From Mytilus trossulus (Eukaryota; Mollusca; Bivalvia; Mytilida; Mytilidae): a DNA stretch of 64,000 bases. The notes beneath the pieces are model-generated. The model ran no database searches. It had not been told where the DNA came from and saw nothing but the letters and a program-made list of their open reading frames with translations. Positions 63,401 to 64,000 of this stretch are shown in pieces (position 1 is the first letter of the stretch; each line of letters begins with the position of its first letter). The translations under genes and the position numbers were made by a program. The stretch lies in NCBI RefSeq assembly GCF_036588685.1, contig NC_086381.1:65293436-65357435 (forward strand). Direction: 5' to 3'.

Positions 63401-64000
63401 TCTTAAACGGTCATTATCTGAATTGCCTACACTCGTTAAGAATTGTTTAGATATTCTTGTTGTCAATTAGTACTTATCAGATAGTTTGCTTGTAGTTAAT
63501 TCAGTTCTAATCAGTAAATATTTTGTCAATTCTATACATTGCTGATATATAGAGTACATATTAGGTGAAATATTTCGAAACATTACTTTGAATTATTTCG
63601 TATGACTTTGTACCATGAATATAAACGATTTGTTCCGTCAACCCTGTCTTATATTTTGAAAATATATTTTTTTCAAATCGTAATAATATTGCCGGACTTA
63701 TGCAACCCCATCACCAATTTTTCTCTACGCCAGAAAAACCTCTCTCTTAATGTGTAAGGGTATTACCTACATGTATCTACAGTTGTCTGTGAATGGAGAT
63801 GCTGCAAACATTTTGATAGTAATTTGGTTTCCTGATATTTTTTTATATTCCCTAAAAAGGACAGACAACATATTGTCTGTGCTTAATTGCGAAGGATTTT
63901 TATAATACGTGCATCTCGAATAGACATTACTTTTATAAAACATTCGCAACCCTTTGATAACAAAAAAATCAATGCAATCGTTTCGCAGGCTCTAAACATA
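48391..64000 (+). CDS. Ig plus multi-SRCR scavenger-receptor-like gene, 3' incomplete
   Basis: Eleven exons are supported: 48391-48487, 50126-50247, 51393-51609, 53188-53338, 55440-55651, 56466-56619, 57439-57653, 59355-59505, 60944-61131, 61446-61587 and 62968-63191, with a possible twelfth from 63989. All junctions are GT/AG and all phases agree, giving 624 whole codons without a stop. Domains: signal peptide (residues 1-~21), Ig-like domain (~35-144) and SRCR domains at ~153-264, ~274-388, ~398-500 and ~508-620. Every domain unit is bounded by phase 1 introns, and each SRCR is split by a phase 2 intron just after its LGY-like motif. The two-exon plan is that of group A SRCR proteins. Such proteins bind microbial or endogenous polyanions or other proteins; the ligand and any membrane anchor here are unknown. 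I cannot name an orthologue. Confidence 0.85.
49600..49890 (+). repeat. R4-like dispersed repeat in intron 1
   Basis: It contains AAAGTCCCTTATGGCC, AACTTGGTGCAGGCATT, AAACCTGATTTTAAATCTAG and CTCTCACTTGTGTAAGAGT, the order seen in other R4 tails (22640-22690, 52750-52810). Confidence 0.65.
49907..50067. mobile_element. 160-bp MITE-like element in intron 1
   Basis: The left end (AATTCGCCGTTTCAGAATCT, then AATGCATCCTGGGTAAT) is the inverted near-copy of the right end (ATTACCCATGATGCTTTAGA, then TTCTGAAACGGCCAATT). Arms are about 37 bp and the core is about 85 bp with no coding. It ends about 58 bp before exon 2. Confidence 0.85.
50126..50247 (+). CDS. Ig-SRCR gene exon 2 (first half of Ig domain)
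   Basis: Acceptor TTTTTATCTAG, donor GAG/GTATGT; phase 1 in, phase 0 out. It encodes GTNVTGLEFIRTSMS and VVLRCKVRGDAEPHFE, where VLRC supplies the first Ig cysteine (B strand) and the following G.A.P is typical of I-set-like Ig folds. Confidence 0.85.
50714..50738. repeat. (TA)n microsatellite
   Basis: An uninterrupted TA dinucleotide run within intron 2. Confidence 0.95.
50905..51370. repeat. Degenerate ~50-65-bp tandem repeat in intron 2
   Basis: TTTGACTGGCAATGAAA, then TGTTGAGAGGCTTTGG and TATG..TTGAGAGATTT recur about seven to eight times with much divergence (for example at about 50923, 50989, 51042, 51130 and 51296). The array ends just before exon 3. Confidence 0.75.
51393..51609 (+). 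CDS. Ig-SRCR gene exon 3 (second half of Ig domain)
   Basis: It begins directly with the Ig core Trp (WVKMDSS) after acceptor TTTCGGTTAG. It carries the DGRYSIYLKQ and SSKLVIQNTQASDSGIYKC signature (second Ig cysteine in DSGIYKC) and ends HYRVHVQ plus one base before GTAAAC. With exon 2 it makes one complete Ig domain. Confidence 0.88.
51610..53187 (+). other. Intron 3
   Basis: It holds an R4-type repeat at about 52690-52880 (TGACTAAGTAAAGGCATTTC, CTCTCACTTGTATGTCAGTT). Otherwise I see nothing. Confidence 0.55.
53188..53338 (+). CDS. Ig-SRCR gene exon 4 (SRCR1, first half)
   Basis: Acceptor TCTATTTCAG, donor CC/GTATGT; phase 1 in, phase 2 out. It reads PIRLESYTQEGEGIVQIRNK, then WTYFYYYDFSTVKASIVCRS and LGYP. 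IRL, the EG.V.I..., the W and the S..A..VCR.LGY pattern are the SRCR N-terminal hallmark. Confidence 0.9.
53393..53480 (+). repeat. R2-related repeat scrap in intron 4
   Basis: TGTCAAAGAGACAATAACCC, then AACAGCCCACGGCCGACGAT, resembles 15007-15070. Confidence 0.75.
53885..54600. repeat. 31-bp minisatellite, about 23 units, in intron 4
   Basis: The unit approximates GATCATACTCTATCATG plus TTTATATTATATTT. Units vary mainly at CATACT/CCTACT and TCATAT/TTATAT. The open frame over 54061-54327 with LYHIRSYSIM-like repeats is a by-product of the 31 bp period and is not a gene. Confidence 0.95.
54601..55439 (+). other. Rest of intron 4
   Basis: A stretch at about 54835-55150 (ACCATGGCTATGTTCCGATG, GTGGTGCCACTTGTTGACCG) looks like a dispersed repeat by composition, but I found no second copy in the window. 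Nothing else. Confidence 0.4.
55440..55651 (+). CDS. Ig-SRCR gene exon 5 (SRCR1, second half)
   Basis: Acceptor CTTTGGCAG, donor AAAAA/GTAAGT; phase 2 in, phase 1 out. It reads YGGVPRITYEEEG, then PMCINGISCLPNITDIGQC, KLSKC and VGVTC. Five cysteines here plus one in exon 4 give six, the usual group A number. Confidence 0.9.
55860..56160 (-). repeat. R3 dispersed repeat, reversed, in intron 5
   Basis: It has GATCGTCAGACGCGCG, AAAGACACACCAGTGACGCT near the left and GTGCTGTCTTCCGGGCTAAT near the right. This is the inverse order of 44360-44660. Confidence 0.7.
56466..56619 (+). CDS. Ig-SRCR gene exon 6 (SRCR2, first half)
   Basis: Acceptor TTGAATTCAG, donor AA/GTATGT; phase 1 in, phase 2 out. 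It encodes PVRLIIPEKDVQNLREGVVE and VFLNDHWGFVLGIG, then SEVNALCKTLGF. It is aligned with exon 4 and has one cysteine. Confidence 0.9.
57005..57290 (+). repeat. R1 dispersed repeat in intron 6
   Basis: GGATCAGTCAAACGCATAAA, GTCATGGCTAAAAATG, ACAATAGTACACATGACACA and GTAAGCAGATCCTGCTCCAC follow the order of 1590-1835. It lies about 150 bp before exon 7. Confidence 0.8.
57439..57653 (+). CDS. Ig-SRCR gene exon 7 (SRCR2, second half)
   Basis: Acceptor TGTTAAAG, donor TTA/GTAAGT; phase 2 in, phase 1 out. It reads YGGQSYKTVDVLQSS, then FSCPEEALHLNECSDMEW, RWNILSIRCW. Three cysteines here plus one in exon 6 give four; one canonical pair is missing. Confidence 0.9.
57654..59354 (+). other. Intron 7
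   Basis: It holds an R2-related repeat at 57715-57860 (GAATGGAAATGGGGAATGTA, AAGAGACAACAACCCGACC) with an R4-like tail (GACTTGGAACAGGCGCA at about 57938). From 58020 to 59354 I see nothing coding. Confidence 0.55.
57715..57860 (+). repeat. R2-related repeat in intron 7
   Basis: It closely parallels 14985-15130, including CCGACCATAGA.CA, ACAACAGC.GAAGG and the TCCTTCAG.TG.CCCTAAACAA end. Confidence 0.85.
59355..59505 (+). CDS. Ig-SRCR gene exon 8 (SRCR3, first half)
   Basis: Acceptor TTATTTTAG, donor CA/GTAAGT; phase 1 in, phase 2 out. It reads GERIRLAGLNKEHEGRVEIL, then NNTWGIINDYWFGYPGANVF and CKMMGY. It is the most canonical SRCR N-half in the gene (RIRLAG, GRVEI, TWGII). Confidence 0.92.
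59506..60943 (+). other. Intron 8
   Basis: It contains a reversed R4 repeat at about 60040-60430 (GACTGTCATACAAGTGAGAG, ACCAGGTTCATCCACCATTT, GCCTGTTCCAAGTTAGGAAT). Nothing else seen. Confidence 0.55.
60040..60430 (-). repeat. R4 dispersed repeat, reversed
   Basis: It is the reverse complement of the R4 tail; see the CTCTCACTTGTATGACAGTT block at 22671 and 52806. Confidence 0.75.
60944..61131 (+). CDS. Ig-SRCR gene exon 9 (SRCR3, second half)
   Basis: Acceptor TTATCTAG, donor GAAG/GTGTTT (weakest donor of the gene); phase 2 in, phase 1 out. It reads YGGLPIYDKFIPGQGPLWID, then YIECPLLANDLQDCEFDW and AVVKC. This is the textbook SRCR C-half, but SRCR3 has only four cysteines. Reading through the donor would meet a stop at once (GGT GTT TAG), so an isoform ending here is conceivable. 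Confidence 0.9.
61446..61587 (+). CDS. Ig-SRCR gene exon 10 (SRCR4, first half)
   Basis: Acceptor TTATTTCAG, donor AC/GTAAGT; phase 1 in, phase 2 out. It reads VKFRLQAGWRREILEYFKDG, then YWGYVCGAYMGTSEASMFCH and QLGF. Two cysteines, including the VC that SRCR1-3 lack. Confidence 0.9.
61588..62967 (+). other. Intron 10
   Basis: No repeats or coding segments recognised beyond poly-T/poly-A runs. A pyrimidine tract precedes the acceptor at 62967. Confidence 0.5.
62968..63191 (+). CDS. Ig-SRCR gene exon 11 (SRCR4, second half)
   Basis: Acceptor TTAAATCAG, donor CCAG/GTAATA; phase 2 in, phase 1 out. It reads HGGHIIIDVDEGREGENDNR, then NIECPWNSVDLDQCSEREW, RIICDS and LKCRSKPFPG. Four cysteines, giving six for SRCR4. 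Confidence 0.9.
63192..63988 (+). other. Intron 11
   Basis: Nothing recognised except an R4-like scrap (CTCCGAGGAAAATTTTAAAA at about 63306). Confidence 0.45.
63989..64000 (+). CDS. Possible start of exon 12, cut by window end
   Basis: An acceptor-like TTTCGCAG ends at 63988. Joined to the phase 1 end of exon 11, the last 12 bp read Gly-Ser-Lys-His, similar to the linker at the start of exon 8 (NSGERIRL). Too short to confirm. Confidence 0.3.

Overview
This window is animal nuclear DNA, most likely from a bivalve close to Mytilus. It is AT-rich and carries several interspersed repeat families that I recall from mussel genomes, such as elements whose ends read GCCAATGAGACAAC or GACGAAACGCGCGTCTGGCG. 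Its genes are intron-bearing innate-immunity genes with consensus GT/AG junctions. The species call rests on recall, because no database search was possible.

The left two thirds (1-48 kb) are a tandem array of Toll-like receptor (TLR) genes, all on the + strand and mostly dead. In order: a ~200 bp LRR relic at the left edge (copy 0); pseudogene A (4653-7071); a TIR-only fragment B (8577-8971) made by a 1.9 kb tandem duplication of A's 3' end; pseudogene C (10544-13189); pseudogene D (23744-26316); pseudogene E (29424-31632), which has lost most of its TIR domain by an in-frame 366 bp deletion; the one intact receptor F (39095-41667); and a 3' tail fragment G (41844-41930). A and C form one subgroup and D, E and F another. 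The D, E and F units share upstream DNA, and a fourth decayed unit (44.7-48.1 kb) keeps F-type upstream DNA without a receptor body.

Every recognisable 5' end of a TLR copy begins right after a conserved splice acceptor (TTTTCTCTGCAG or a close variant), and F has no in-frame ATG near its N-terminus. The initiator must therefore lie in an upstream exon. A block conserved 1.1-1.8 kb upstream of D, E and F (TATATATATGACT followed by ~60 bp and a GT donor) is the best candidate for promoter plus first exon.

The right quarter (48.4-64 kb) is one multi-exon gene running off the window. It encodes a signal peptide, one Ig-like domain split over two exons, and four SRCR domains each split over two exons, all in consistent splice phases. 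A further exon may begin 12 bp before the window end. Its product is a secreted or membrane scavenger-receptor-like protein; membrane attachment, if any, lies outside the window.

The rest is repeat-rich: a broken reverse-transcriptase element (34.25-35.65 kb, - strand), a LINE 3' fragment (46.66-47.27 kb), several terminal-inverted-repeat elements, a 1.25 kb bivalve-type element (17.7-19.0 kb), a 31 bp minisatellite inside an SRCR-gene intron, and many short copies of mussel-type repeats. I saw no tRNA or rRNA genes and no CRISPR arrays.
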